From Panagrolaimus kolymaensis (Eukaryota > Nematoda > Chromadorea > Rhabditida > Panagrolaimidae), in contig JAJQJQ010000010.1 of assembly GCA_028622995.1 (NCBI GenBank), positions 62,001-126,000 on the forward strand: a stretch of 64,000 nucleotides of DNA, read 5' to 3'. Position numbers and translations under genes: made by a program. Below, piece after piece: positions 37,896 through 49,513 of the stretch; within the stretch, counting starts at the first letter, position 1, and each line of letters starts with the position of its first letter. The notes under the pieces are model-generated. The model was not told the origin of the DNA. It was given only the letters and a program-made list of their open reading frames with translations, and made no database searches.

Positions 37896-40839
37896 TTACC
37901 AATTTTCTCCATCTTCATCTTCACTTTTTTCATCATCAGATTCTGAAATTTTTTTGTTGTTGTTATTATTTTATTTTTAGAAATTTGCTTTTTTACCTTT
38001 AATAAACTTTCTCATTTCATTCATTTTTGTTTTAAGACTTTCGGCTAATCCAACTTTAACAATATTGGACGACGGATTTAGTTTATCAGGTTCATTTTCT
38101 GTGGGCGCTGCTCCTTTAAATCCACCCTTTTTTCGAATAGCTTCCATTAAACCTGCTCTTGCATCGGTATGTATCTTAGCTGGGACTTTATCCTTTATTC
38201 CACCACCAAGTAAATCTGCTGGTGGCGGCGGTGGTGGAGGAGGCGGTGGTGGTGAAGCTGCAGTTATAGAATTTGTAGGTAATGGAGGTGGTGGAGGTGG
38301 AATTGATTTAGTTACAGGTGGTAGTGGCGGCGGTGGTGGCGGAGGTACACTTGCTACACTTTCTATCAAAGTACGAGATATTGAAGTAAAAGGAGGTGTT
38401 GTAGGAACGAGATTCAAAGATGGTCTTGCAGCCTCAACTTCATTATGCTGCATATCACCTTCTTCATCATTTTCACTGTCTTCAGAATATTCAATTTCAT
38501 CAGGATTAATAAGTTTTGGTTTGAGTGAAGCTGGTGGTAATTCAGGTGGATGCTGGACTGTTGCTTTAACTGGTAATATTGGTAACTGCATCACTGCTTT
38601 TGGAATTGATAAAGGTGTTTCTACAACCGTTGCTGAAGGAACCAAAGCTTTAGGTTTAATTAATGGTTCAGTATGTGTTGATGGTTTTAAAATAGGTATT
38701 TTAGGTAACGGAGGTGGTATTGATTTTTCAATGGGTAATTTTGGTAAAGGCGTTGATTTTTCTTCAGAAACTTTTGGTAATGGAATACTTGGAGCCGTGT
38801 GTTTTTCAATAGGTAATTTGGGCAATGGTGGAGCAGTTGATTTTTCAACAGTAATTGTTTTTGTTATGTAAGTTGGCGATGGCGCCAATATTTCCATTAC
38901 TGGGTGAATAGCTTTCGGTGCTACTTTCGGCGATAGTGTTGCTGATTGTAATTGTGGAGTTTCGTGTCTATGAGAATGTACATGTGGACCTGGGTGAGTA
39001 GGTGGTGACGGTTGTGGTGAGGGTGGTAGTCTAATAGATTCTCTTCTTTGCGGTGGGGGATCTGGCAATCGAGTTGATTCTCTCCTTTGTGGCGGTGGTG
39101 GAGGAGGCAAACTTTCCACTGGAGGATAATATACGGAAGTTGATCGTTCACGTATGGGCGGTGGGGGAGGCTCATCATCAGGAACTGAAACATTCCAGCC
39201 AACATCAAATCCAATTGGGACTCTAGGGATATCTCTAATAGTTACGCCATTTTCTTTAACAGTCACATCATAATCTATTTTTTGCCTTTCCCATGGGTTT
39301 AGCAATGGATCTCCAATGATTACAGGCTCGGGTTTTTTACTTTCATTTTTTCTATGTCGTGGGCTATTTTTGGTTTCAGCCGCAACTGATTTGCGACTAC
39401 AAAAAAATGGTTTGAAAAAAAATCTAAAAACTGATTTGAAACTTACTTTGCAGCACTTCGATCAAGTTTAGAATCTTCTTTCCTTGAAGAGGATTTTTTG
39501 CTGGAAGAATCCTGTAAAGTAGTAGTTTATAAATTTTTTGAACAATAATTAATTAAAACTTCTTACTTTATTTGATAAATCCATTTTTAAAAAGCTTGTA
39601 TTTTTGGGTTTTGGACTTCTTTCTATATAAATAAATAAGGTTATACGAGAATGGAAAATTTTTAGTAAAAAAAGTTTAAAAATTCTGTAAATTGTTTTGA
39701 CTACTAACTTACTATTTTGCCTCGCATTGAAACTTTGTTGCCAAACTTTTGCTGTTGTGGATGTTAAAAAAATAAGTCCCAAAATATCCTTTTTATTATT
39801 TTCATCTCCTTCGGTAATACAAACAAATTTCTCTTGAGTTTCAATAACACGAGAACCATGATGCGGATGGCTAAATTTAAGGTATTAAACTTTGTATTTT
39901 CAAAGACTTGCTACTTACATTTGAAACATCCATGGCTTTTCAGTAGTTAAATTTGGATTCATTTTTAATAAAATAAAAAAATAATCTTTCGTTTTCAATT
40001 TTTGGACAAAACATAGCAAGCCCTGGCCCACATCTATCCATTCAAGTTCTGCCGTGGCTGCAACGATTTTAACAATGCCTTCACATTCTGACTATAAATT
40101 ATTAATTAAACAAATCATCACTTTTTATAAAAACAAACTATATATTCCGACGATTTAATAAAATTTTTAGCTTTTTTGATTTCATCTTTGGAAAGTTCTG
40201 ATTTTAAATTTTGTCTAAAAATTTTAATATTTTCTATAATATTTTCAATTTAAAGATTCAGGCAAAAGCTTACATTTGAGGTTCATCATCATGGTTTATA
40301 TTCGGCATGGTATACTCTAAATAACAGTCACAATTTTTTTGTGCAATACCCCGTACAAACTTTTTTGTTGTTGCTTATCATCAAACAAATAATTGAAATA
40401 AGAAAAAGAAGAAGAAAAAAAAGAAGAAGATGAAATATGATTGAAAGTTGAGGCTGTCGTCTGTCGTCCCATTTATTGCCTTTTCTTCACAATGTTTACC
40501 AGAAAGCATATAGAAGAGAAAGAAAAGCTCAAAATGTATTATTGATTGATATCAAAAAAGAAAAGACTCGAAATAAAATTACAATAATGCTAACTGATAA
40601 TAAATATTCAACTTACTATTGTTTCCATTGCTTTTAGGTAATTTTGTATTAGTTTTTGGTGATTCATCAAAAGCATAAACAATGCTACTTGAAATTGATT
40701 TAGCCCTATGTATCTGCTTTTCTTGACGTCGATAAAACGCATATTCAATAGTATTTCCATTATGATTACGGTTGTCGTCATTATTTTGTTCTTGTTGCTG
40801 TTGCTGCTTTTCTTTTGATGAAAAAAAATGTTTCAACAT
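37896..40839 (-). CDS. wsp-1: WASP-family actin nucleation-promoting factor (WH1, Pro-rich, WH2-C-A)
   Basis: WASP proteins activate the Arp2/3 complex to build branched actin. Minus-strand exons in order: 40839-40617, 40316-40274, 40214-40139, 40091-39919, 39870-39713, 39622-39567, 39511-39447, 39396-37997, 37942-37896. All phases match and give about 746 aa. A polyQ-containing N-terminal extension (1-74) precedes a WH1 domain at about 115-225 (ELEWIDVGQGLLCFVQ, KDYFFILLK, FVCITEG, TTAKVWQQSFNARQN). A basic linker follows, then a GFDVGWN remnant near 327-333, a long Pro-rich region and one WH2 motif (ARAGLMEAIRKKGGF, about 678-692). Next come a connector helix (IVKVGLAESLKTKMNEM) and an acidic tail ending in Trp (SDDEKSEDEDGENW, 733-746). 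The tail comes from splicing 37997 to 37942; without it the frame ends at an unrelated KKANF. A normal CRIB motif is not seen. The symbol is by orthology and assumes a nematode. Confidence 0.87.
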
Positions 40840-42989
40840 TTTATATGCAAAAACAAAGGCAATAATGTTAAAACAAAAATAAAAAATTAATGGATGTCTA
40901 AAAATATGTAATAAATATGGAAATTAAAAGTATAATAAATTTAAATAAATTATTGAATTTCACGAACATTTTTTTTTATAAAAGTAGACATTTAACATTT
41001 AAAAAAAAAGACGTTAAAATAAAATAAAAACTCGAAATATAAAAATGTTTCAGAAAGATGGAAGAAAAGAAAAAGCCGGCAACAGAAACCCCTTTTTTGA
41101 TTCACAGTTTTTTTAACCCTGCAAAATGTTGTGTTTCCTTCAATGTTTTATTATTTGTTGCGTCATTTTCATTACAAATTATTTTTGTGTGGTTTTTCCC
41201 TTCTTTTTATGGTTGTTGAAAATGAAAATATTAAATTTATGACATTTTTTCATGCTTTTTTCTTTATGTCAATGGAAACATTGGCTTTATAATTTCGAAA
41301 TATTGCGTTGTTTTTAAATCAACACAGTTTTTGTTTTTTAAAATAAAAATACTCGAAATACTTAAACATTTACAAACAACCATTTTTAATTAGATAAAGA
41401 AAAGCTATTTTAGAATATTTAAAAATTGAGTGTTTGTGTTTTACTCTTTCATCAGTTTTAATTTTTAATTGAATTCAATTATTGCACTTTCGCATGCGAA
41501 ATTCACAGATTATTTTTTTATACACACATTTCACATAAAAAAAATTCTCAGTAATTCGGAAGTATTAATATTAAATTTAAATTTGTTTTCCATTCTCAGA
41601 ACAAAAAAGTTTATTTTTCGAAGATGGATATATCGTTTTAAACCTAGTTTTCCTTTTCTCTTTTTTCTGCCTTGCCTTAAGAAAAATAAAAAAAAGTTGG
41701 TGCATTTAGTTTATTAAATTACATAGCTTTTCTTCTGTTATTTTTTTTTTCTGGTTGCATAACATATTTTATGTTTTGGACATTTTTTTTCTTTGGCTTG
41801 TCTTTTTAATGCCAATTTTTTTATGTAGCATTGCTGAGAAATTTTAAGTCTAATTTTTTTTTCCTTCTGAGTACATATGAATTTTTAAAAATGTGTTTTA
41901 CCATTGGTAAAGTTTCGCAAGTACCGAATTTACAGAAACGTTCTCATACTTTGTTTGTTTTTTTAATGCGGATTTCATAAATCAAATTCAAAACTTGCAT
42001 TCTTTTATTTTTTTCCTGCTTTGTTTTTGTGTCATCACTAAAGCAACTGAACAGTTGTTGATTTGACTTATGCCCTCATGAAAGAAGTACATCTTTTATT
42101 TTGTCTAAGAAAGTTAAAAAAATGCTTATTTTTTAGTAAAAATTTTATATTTTTCTTTACTTTGAATGCATTTTTTTCTAATGCTTTTTTAAACACCTGA
42201 AAACATTCATGCTTTTTTCGTATTTTGTTTAGAAGTTAGTTAGTCAAAAGCTTTTTTTTTCAAACAACGCTGTTCTTTAAATTTTTCTTCCTTCCAAAAC
42301 AAAGATTTAAAATGGAAAACCTTTAAAGGAAAAAGAAAAATTATGTACTTCCATCCAAGTAGCTTTTTTGGAAAGCAAAAACTTCATTATTCATAATTTT
42401 TTTCTTACCTTTTAAAGGCATTTTTTAAAGTGCATTAAAACAAATTATATGTTTGGTTAAATTTCATATATCTTATCCCTAAAGGCCCATTTGAACTATT
42501 TTTTTAGTTCATTTTAATCTCGTTACCATTTCGGCTCAACTCTCATTTTTCTTTGAGGGTAATATTTCTTCAAAGTCCATTATTATATTATTTTTGGTTT
42601 TTTGTTTGTTTGTGAAAATGGAAAATAAATCCTTCCTTCTTCTAGTAATGAGAAATTCACGCTCAGTTGTCTTTTAAGTTTCCGCTCGGCCGACTTTTTT
42701 TAGAGATGCATTATAAGCTTTAGGCTTAAAACTTTCCCCCACTCTACTAACTCTATATACAGACGACGAAAAAAAATGCGTTGATTGTATGGCTTTTTTT
42801 GTTTTGTTTTGTTGCGCGTATGCATGTTTTTCTCTACCACATTTTCTATGTTTTGTTTTGTTGGCATTGGTTTTAATTTTAACACAAGATAATTTTTAGA
42901 GAAGACAAGAGAAGCGCTCAAATCCTCATTCAAGCTTCTAACTCCTCAGCTAATTTTTAAAGTCATTTTATTTCTTATAATTCATTACG
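40840..42989. other. Divergent promoter region between WASP-like and KChIP-like genes
   Basis: About 2.1 kb separates the start codons of two genes transcribed away from each other. I see no conserved coding sequence. Short plus-strand ORFs here are Phe/Lys-rich and lack splice partners. Promoters of both genes must lie here or in the first introns, but I cannot place core elements in such T-rich DNA. Confidence 0.5.
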
Positions 42990-44738
42990 ATGGCTATTCC
43001 AATTAATGAAGACCCATATAGTTCATCTTTTGCTAGACTTGATAAAGGTAAGGATAAATCTTTTTAAAAAAATCTTCTTAAATTTCCATTTATCTTTTTT
43101 TTCTTAAAAAAAGACAATTGCCAGCAGCTTTTTTAAGTGTGGTTAAATTGCTTCTCTTTAAAACGTGAAAGCCAAATGGAAAAAATATAACATTTGTTTT
43201 TATTTGGATGAGTTTTTTTTTGATAAATATATACATACATATGTTAAGTGTCACGGGCAATAACAATCGGTTTCACGCTTTTTGTCTTTTTTATTTTATC
43301 TTCCGTGTTTTTTTGCTGCTGTTCATTTAAAACATATTTTCACAACCTCCTTTGCCACCAATTACACGCTAACATAAATAAATGGCGCCCAAAGGATAGA
43401 AGAAAAAAAGAGGAAACAAGTGGGACCACGCAAAACGTCGTAGTGGCGCTTCTTCTTCCTTCATTTTTATGGCCAATTGTTGTCCTCTTTCTTCCATCTC
43501 CCGGTGTTATGTTATTTGAATTTTAAGGAGAAAAGCTTTTACTTTTTAAGGATAAAAAAATTTATTTATTGATTCAAAAGGGAAAAAATCTGGCAGCCTC
43601 CTAACCTTTTCAAGCCTTCAGTTTTTTATAAACAACTTTTTTTTATGATGTTCAAGAAGCTTTGATTTCAAAAATTTTTAAGAATGTTTGCGATTCGAAA
43701 CGGTAGCTCCTCCACCGGAGGGGCTAATCGAAGAAATACGGTTTTTGGGAAATCTATACAATCTGGGCTTTTCGCAGCGAGATTGGCATCTAGTATATAT
43801 AAAAGGCGAAATGGCGCAAGTCCAAAAGGAGGTATTCAAAATTATTATGATTTTTTCTGGTTTTATTATTTACTTTTTTGAATCATTTTTCAGATGATAT
43901 GGACGATCCTCCTCAACCTGTCTATAGACCAAAAAGTTTAGCAGCAGTATGTGAAATGACAAAATTCACTAAACGTGAAATACAAATTATTTATCGATCT
44001 TTCAAACAGGTACATTTTTTTAAACATAATATTATTTTGACAGTCACAAAATGTTGCATTTTTTTCTTTTGGAGTGACTACGTCAGCTGCTGCTTTAAGC
44101 TTAAGATAATATTAATGCATTTTTTTATTTTTTTATTTTTTATCTTCTTCTTTTTTAAGGGTTGTCCCACTGGTATTGTCTCGTTGAAACAATTTCAAGA
44201 AATACTATTACAATTTTTTCCTCGTGGAAATCCCAAACGATATGCTGAATATGTTTTTAAAACATTTGACCGAGATGGAGATCATCAAATTAATTTTGAG
44301 GTTTGTTTTTTTGAGGGAGAGCAAATTTGATGGAATTAAATAATGAGTCAGGGATTATAGGAATTTGTGACGGGTTTATCTGTAATTACTCGAGGTACAA
44401 TGGATGAAAAAATAGATTGGATTTTTTGTTTATATGACGTAAATAATCGAGGAATAATTGGACAGCCAGAATTATTATTAATTACTCAATCCATTTATGA
44501 ATTACTTGGCAGAAATGTAGAACCACCGATTACAAGAAAAGCTATAATTGATCATGTTTTTGATGTTTATAAAGTAAACTAATTTTTTTTAAATTTTTTC
44601 TTTTTTATGTGTTTTTTAATTTTGCAGAAAATGTGTAAAAATGGTGAAGCATATGTTACTCGAGAAGCCTTTATAAAATTATGCAAAGAAGATGGGCAAT
44701 TATGTTCATCACTTATGCTTTTTGATACCATACTTTAA
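42990..44738 (+). CDS. KChIP/neuronal calcium sensor-like EF-hand protein, two alternative N-termini
   Basis: Common exons 43894-44009, 44160-44300, 44361-44573 and 44628-44738 encode a neuronal calcium sensor core. Two candidate first exons both end in phase 1 and fit the common exon: 42990-43047 (MAIPINEDPYSSSFARLDK, total 212 aa) and 43684-43831 (MFAIRNGSSSTGGANRR and on, basic, total 242 aa). The core resembles KChIP/calsenilin proteins, which bind Kv4 channel N-termini: KFTKREIQIIYRSFKQGCPT, QFFPRGNPKRYAEYVFKTFD, FVTGLSVITRGTMDEKIDW. EF-1 is degenerate, as is normal for the family (GCPTG). EF-2 (DRDGDHQINFEE) is canonical. EF-3 has Arg at ligand position 5 (DVNNRGIIGQPE) and EF-4 lacks Asp1 and Glu12 (CKNGEAYVTREA), so calcium binding should be weak there. 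The C-terminus SLMLFDTIL fits the family. Exact orthology is uncertain. Confidence 0.88.
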
Positions 44739-47700
44739 CGTCCAAACTCTGCAAACAATTTAGCCTAATACATTGTTGTTAAAATATTTACGGGTTGAAA
44801 CTGTCTTTATAGAATTAAAACATAGGTTTTTTCAATTATTCATATTTTTTTGTTGTTGCAAATTTATTGATGAAACATAAATTTAAAATGACTCAAAAAA
44901 ACAAAACAGAATGCTTGGTTAGTCTTGTATTTTTGGCAGAAGCGTTCTTTTTGAATAATAAATGTTGACTTTGTTTAAAACCCTTATTTTTTTTCTTCCT
45001 CATCACAAATAATTATTAATAATTTAAAATGCCAAAAAAATATGAAACTAAAAATATTTATCTTACAAAGACATTTAAAATAAACAACTAAAAGTTAAAA
45101 TATTTTTACTAAAAATAAAAATTAATACTATTTTCAACTTTGATTTTTTGGTGAAGAAAAAAATTAAATTATTTTAACATACTTTTTTCTTCACTCCCGT
45201 AAAAATAAATTTTAATTTAGCAATAAAAAAGGATGGGTTTCCTTTTTTGAAAAAAAAAGTAATTTTAATGCGCAAAAAAAACACTTTTAAATTTCAAGTA
45301 AAGCAAGCAAGCTGTTGTTCTAGTTCTAATACCAACAACAACGACAACACACGCAATATTGATTGTGTCGCCTAAAGAGTGGCAGCAAGCCAACAACCCC
45401 AGCTTAGGTGGCGAATGCAAGCAAATATGAGAGAGAAAGAGAGTTCTAGCTTGCCTGCTTGCTTTTGGCAACAACACTAACCCACCAGAAAAAAAAATAG
45501 CCGCTTTTCGAGGCAGCGGCGAGTATAATATTTTTCTTCTTCTTTTTTTCATTCATTTTGAGTGACCAACTGCACGCAGCATTCTTCATTCTTTTGAAAT
45601 ATTATTTTTTCGATGATGTAAAACGTTCTAGTCGGCTACATCATGTTCTTTCTTTATCACCAGCAACCTTCCTTGTTTTTTTCTTCTTAATTTTTAACAT
45701 CATAAACAAAAAATAATTGAAGGCTTTTAATAGATTGAAAATAGAATTGTTTTTCTCAAATTTCAAAGCACTTCACGTGGCTATTTTTTTCTTTCGTTTA
45801 TTTTACTTTTTTTTCTGCCAAAAAGAAAACAGAACAAGAAAACTTAATTTTGACAAAAATTATGCCTTTTTTTATTGCTTGCATTTTTTTCTTCTTCGTT
45901 TTTTCATTTTGGGTTATTTTTTGTTTTACGAACGAAGCCAAAAAGTATCAATTTAGGAACAAAGGCATTCAGTCATGGCGGTGTATGTATGACCCCAAAA
46001 AAAAGAGATTGCCTTTAGGCAAAAATGTTTCATTTGCAGCACACTTTATTCTCTTTTTTATTTTTTACCCTTTTTTTTACTTGTATTGTCGAAAAGCTGC
46101 CATACTTTTTTTGAGCAAACTAAAGCTGCAAAAGAAAAAAATAAAAGTAGTTATTACCTTTTTTTACTAAAGTTGTTTATTATTTTTTTCTTCATGTTAA
46201 CTTCCGCAGCTAAAGAAAAGTTAGCAATGAAATGGAAAATTTTAATAAGCGCATGTCATAATAATTTAGCGACCGACTATTTTACTCATTTGATTTTTGA
46301 GAATTAGAAAGAATCATGTTGCCATTATTTATTTTTTGTCTTCGTAGCTTTAACGCCTCTTGTTTTTTCTTTTTAAAACTATAAATTTTTTTTTACAATT
46401 CTTTGAATTATTTTTTTGTTGGTCTTCTCTCTATGCCATAGTTGTGACGCTAACGCGTTGGGGAATTTTATGACTTTTATTTAATTTTTATTACTTCTTA
46501 CTTTTTCGTAAAAAAAAAATATAGTTATTTACACTTCAAAAAAGGTCATAAAAAATACTAGCGCTTTCTTACTATTTTAAGTTTAAAAAATTTTTACACC
46601 TTGTAGTATCTCTTTTTTTTATTAAACAAAAAAAGGAAGATAGAAACTACTTTGATTTTCAAATACTAAAACAATATTAAAAAAATAAAATGTTCTCCGC
46701 CTTTTTTCTTTTTTCATTCGAAGTATGAATAGTCAGTCCCAAAAGTCAATTGTGTTATCAAACAAAAAAAAATTCAAATGTTGGAGAAACGAAAGCATCA
46801 CAAATTTTGTTTTTGTTAATGCTTGCCTTTTTTCTTCTTCTCTCTCTTATTGTTTTATCGAAAGCCATTTATTTAGGTACAGCAGACTATTTGAAAACGG
46901 AAATTTAGCGTTTTAAAAAGATTTTTTTGTTTCATTTTGTTTAGTTTTACTTTTCTCTATTTTTTATTGTAGCACGCTTTTATTTTATTCTGTTCTTTGA
47001 CAAACGTTTTAGAAGAATGATAAAAGCTTTTTTGTCATTTAAAAATTTATTTTTTATTTTTTTAATACACACCATTTATGATGATGCATTTTAAAAAACC
47101 TTATGTGTTTGTTTTAGAGGCGGCGGCTTGCATTGTTTTTTTTTCCTTCGTTCTTTTCATTTGAAAAGAGCGTGATAATATTAAACATTTGCTCAGCATA
47201 CATTTTATTTTAATTTTCGTTTGTCTCTTGACTTTTTTTTGTTGTAAATTTATTCATGGGATTGAAAAATTATTGGGAATCACTCACATTGTCGTCTCCC
47301 ACTCATGTACTCTCTCATGCGATGGTAAATATCTATCTATCTGCTGTGGGGTGCAATTTTCATTTTGCTTTGTTTTGTTTTTTTAACATTGGCATCTTAT
47401 TTCAAGTTAAGTTTTTGTTCCCATACATGAGTGTCGTCCTTTTCTCTCTCGAAAAAAAAACGAGCGTCAAAAAAGAAGTGTGTTTATTTTGGAATACGCG
47501 ATATTGAAAATAAAAAAAGCAGTTTTGATTTTTTTGGTTCAAGAAACAAATATTTTTTATTTGTCTCCATAAAACCAACGAATTTATGAAAAAGATGATG
47601 TAAAGCTTGTGGTCATCTCTTTTTTTTAAATCTGGCCTATATATTTATTTTATAATCTTACAAGATTTAACTACTTACTTTCATTCGTCGACTAAGACTA

Positions 47701-48699
47701 AAAATATATATATTTATCTATCTTTCATATGCATTCAACATGGCATGAATTCATTCAATTTATTTAGCTTTAACCTTTCTTTTTCTTTATAATAAAAAAA
47801 ACAAAATAAATTCTTCACAATTAGATGCCTTTTTAACACACATATGTATGGATGGAAAAAAAGAAGGCATTAGATTAAATGAGAAAAACAGATGAAAGAA
47901 AGAAAGAGAGACGACACATAATCTTTTTTTTATTTTTTTTTATTTGAAAAGATTTTTGTTTTCAAGGACGCACCACTATTACCACCAACAGCCCCATATT
48001 AACTTTTTTTTCTCACTTCATTTTTTATTTTTTATATACATATTTATATCGTCATCAAACACTTCCGTTATAATATGTCTTTTATTTATGATAATCATTT
48101 TTCATTTTTTTGTTTAAAATTTTTTTTCATCATTCAAAAATATTTTTTGTGTGTATGTTTCAGTGAGAAATCAATACTCACATTTTTATTTTAAAAAAAA
48201 AAGAAATATTTTTCCTTTGCGTGATTTAATTTGATTTTGGTGGGAAACCCATTGTGACAAGCGGAAAACAACAAAGAAAGTGGTTGTTTAATTTAATGCG
48301 AATCTTTTTTCCTTGCTTGATTTTTTTTTGAAAATTCATATTCGATTTAAATTTTTTTTCTTCACGATTTTCACGTTTTCCGCTTCCAATCAATTTACTT
48401 TATTAGCGAGAGTATGTATCACGTGCACGTGTATCGATAATAATAATAATAACATAAAAAACAATAATTCTTTGTTTTTCCCATTTTTCAGAAATCGAGA
48501 ACCAACCACAAAAAGAAATTTGGGGAACACATTCATCAAATAATAAAGAAGACTAGAAGATAGATACTATATTAATTTTTCAATATTTTGTTGATTGACA
48601 TTCTTCCGTAAAAAAGTATTTTATATGATCAAAACCCATAAATTACTTTATTAATTTCGACTTTATTTCTTTCCTTTTTTTATTATAATTTTTTGAAAA
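44739..48699. other. Intergenic region, nothing supportable
   Basis: About 4 kb of T-rich DNA with long homopolymer runs and a short TATC microsatellite near 47327-47341. The many ORFs are Phe/Leu/Lys-rich and have no splice continuity or family motifs. It may hold the promoter and early 5' exons of the PDE2 gene, but I cannot identify them. Confidence 0.5.
44957..44962 (+). promoter_or_regulatory. Candidate poly(A) signal of the KChIP-like gene
   Basis: AATAAA about 219 nt after the stop codon. It is the clearest hexamer in the 3' region, but AT-rich DNA makes it weak evidence. Confidence 0.3.
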
Positions 48700-49513
48700 G
48701 GGGTTTTCGCGCTGTCGCACTGTCGATCCAGCGTAAATCACCATTAAAAACGGCGGCATTGCGATCGGCTTGCGATTGGCTTTGTTGTTGTTCGAGTAGC
48801 AGTACAAATAACGACAATTCTCCAACATGGACTCGAAGTCGTTCATCACGCTACTCGGTTTACGAAGTCGCCGCTGATGGTAATCATGGTGGTGGTGGCG
48901 GGAATGGTGGAGGGGCTGTTCAATCAAGCAATGTTGGAGGTAAAAAGCTTTTCATTATAAAAAAAAGAGGTGGATTGAATGATAAATTATCACTCTTTTT
49001 TCTCTATATTCTTTTTTTTTTGTTTCCGTTTTCTTTCTTTATTTTTTTTTTCTTCATTTAAACAACTGTTTTTATTTGTTTGTGTTTTAGCACGTTCCCC
49101 AAATGTTGCTATAAAAAATGGACGTAAAATTTCTCCCATTATGTCGACGATACCAAATATTGATCATCATATTGTAGTAATTCGACAAAAGGAAAGAAAA
49201 AAAACTTCCAAGCAGCAACACCATTTACAAAAGCAACACGAATTAAAGCAGCAGCAACATTATGGCCCAGAAAAATCTAAGAAAAATTCATGCCCTGCAA
49301 GCGTTTATGCAATTGATCATCATGTTCCAAAGCAATCAATTGCATCAATTAGAAGTTATAAAATTGGTCGAAGACTTTCTGATACAATGGCATTATCGCC
49401 TAAGCGATCATCATTTTCGGAATTAAGGAATATGGAATCCGGTGAAATTACAACCAGCGGCGGTGAAAGTGATGAAGATGAAAGGAATCGAGAAGCGGTG
49501 AGAAGTATTCTCG
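48700..49513 (+). CDS. Probable N-terminal exons of the PDE2 gene (or a separate short gene)
   Basis: Two exons with matching phase: about 48700-48939 and 49091-49497, or to 49513 with a second donor. The first is GC-richer than its surroundings and reads KSPLKTAALRSACDWLCCC, then a Ser-rich and Gly-rich stretch (GNHGGGGGNGGGAV). Its 5' limit is unclear: the nearest AG is GAAAAG and no ATG is seen. The second encodes a His/Gln-rich stretch and RRLSDTMALSPKRSSFSELR, resembling phosphorylation sites, ending in an acidic GGESDEDERNREA. The donor at 49498 (GTGAGA) is phase 0 and fits the exon starting at 52794; the donor at 49514 (GTGAGT) is phase 1 and does not. The link to PDE2 rests on order, strand and phase only. 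Confidence 0.5.

Noticed and set aside
38065..38871. Gly-rich plus-strand ORF of 268 codons
   Set aside because: It is the antisense shadow of the proline-rich WASP exon, whose frame has domains and splice continuity.
43248..43526. Plus-strand ORF with a hydrophobic start within the first KChIP intron
   Set aside because: No ATG at its start, no splice phase linking it to the neighbouring exons, and composition typical of T-rich intron DNA.
45265..45552. Minus-strand ORF of 95 codons in a less AT-rich patch
   Set aside because: Starts in a Lys/Arg run, shows no family motif or splice continuity, and lies in a simple-sequence region.
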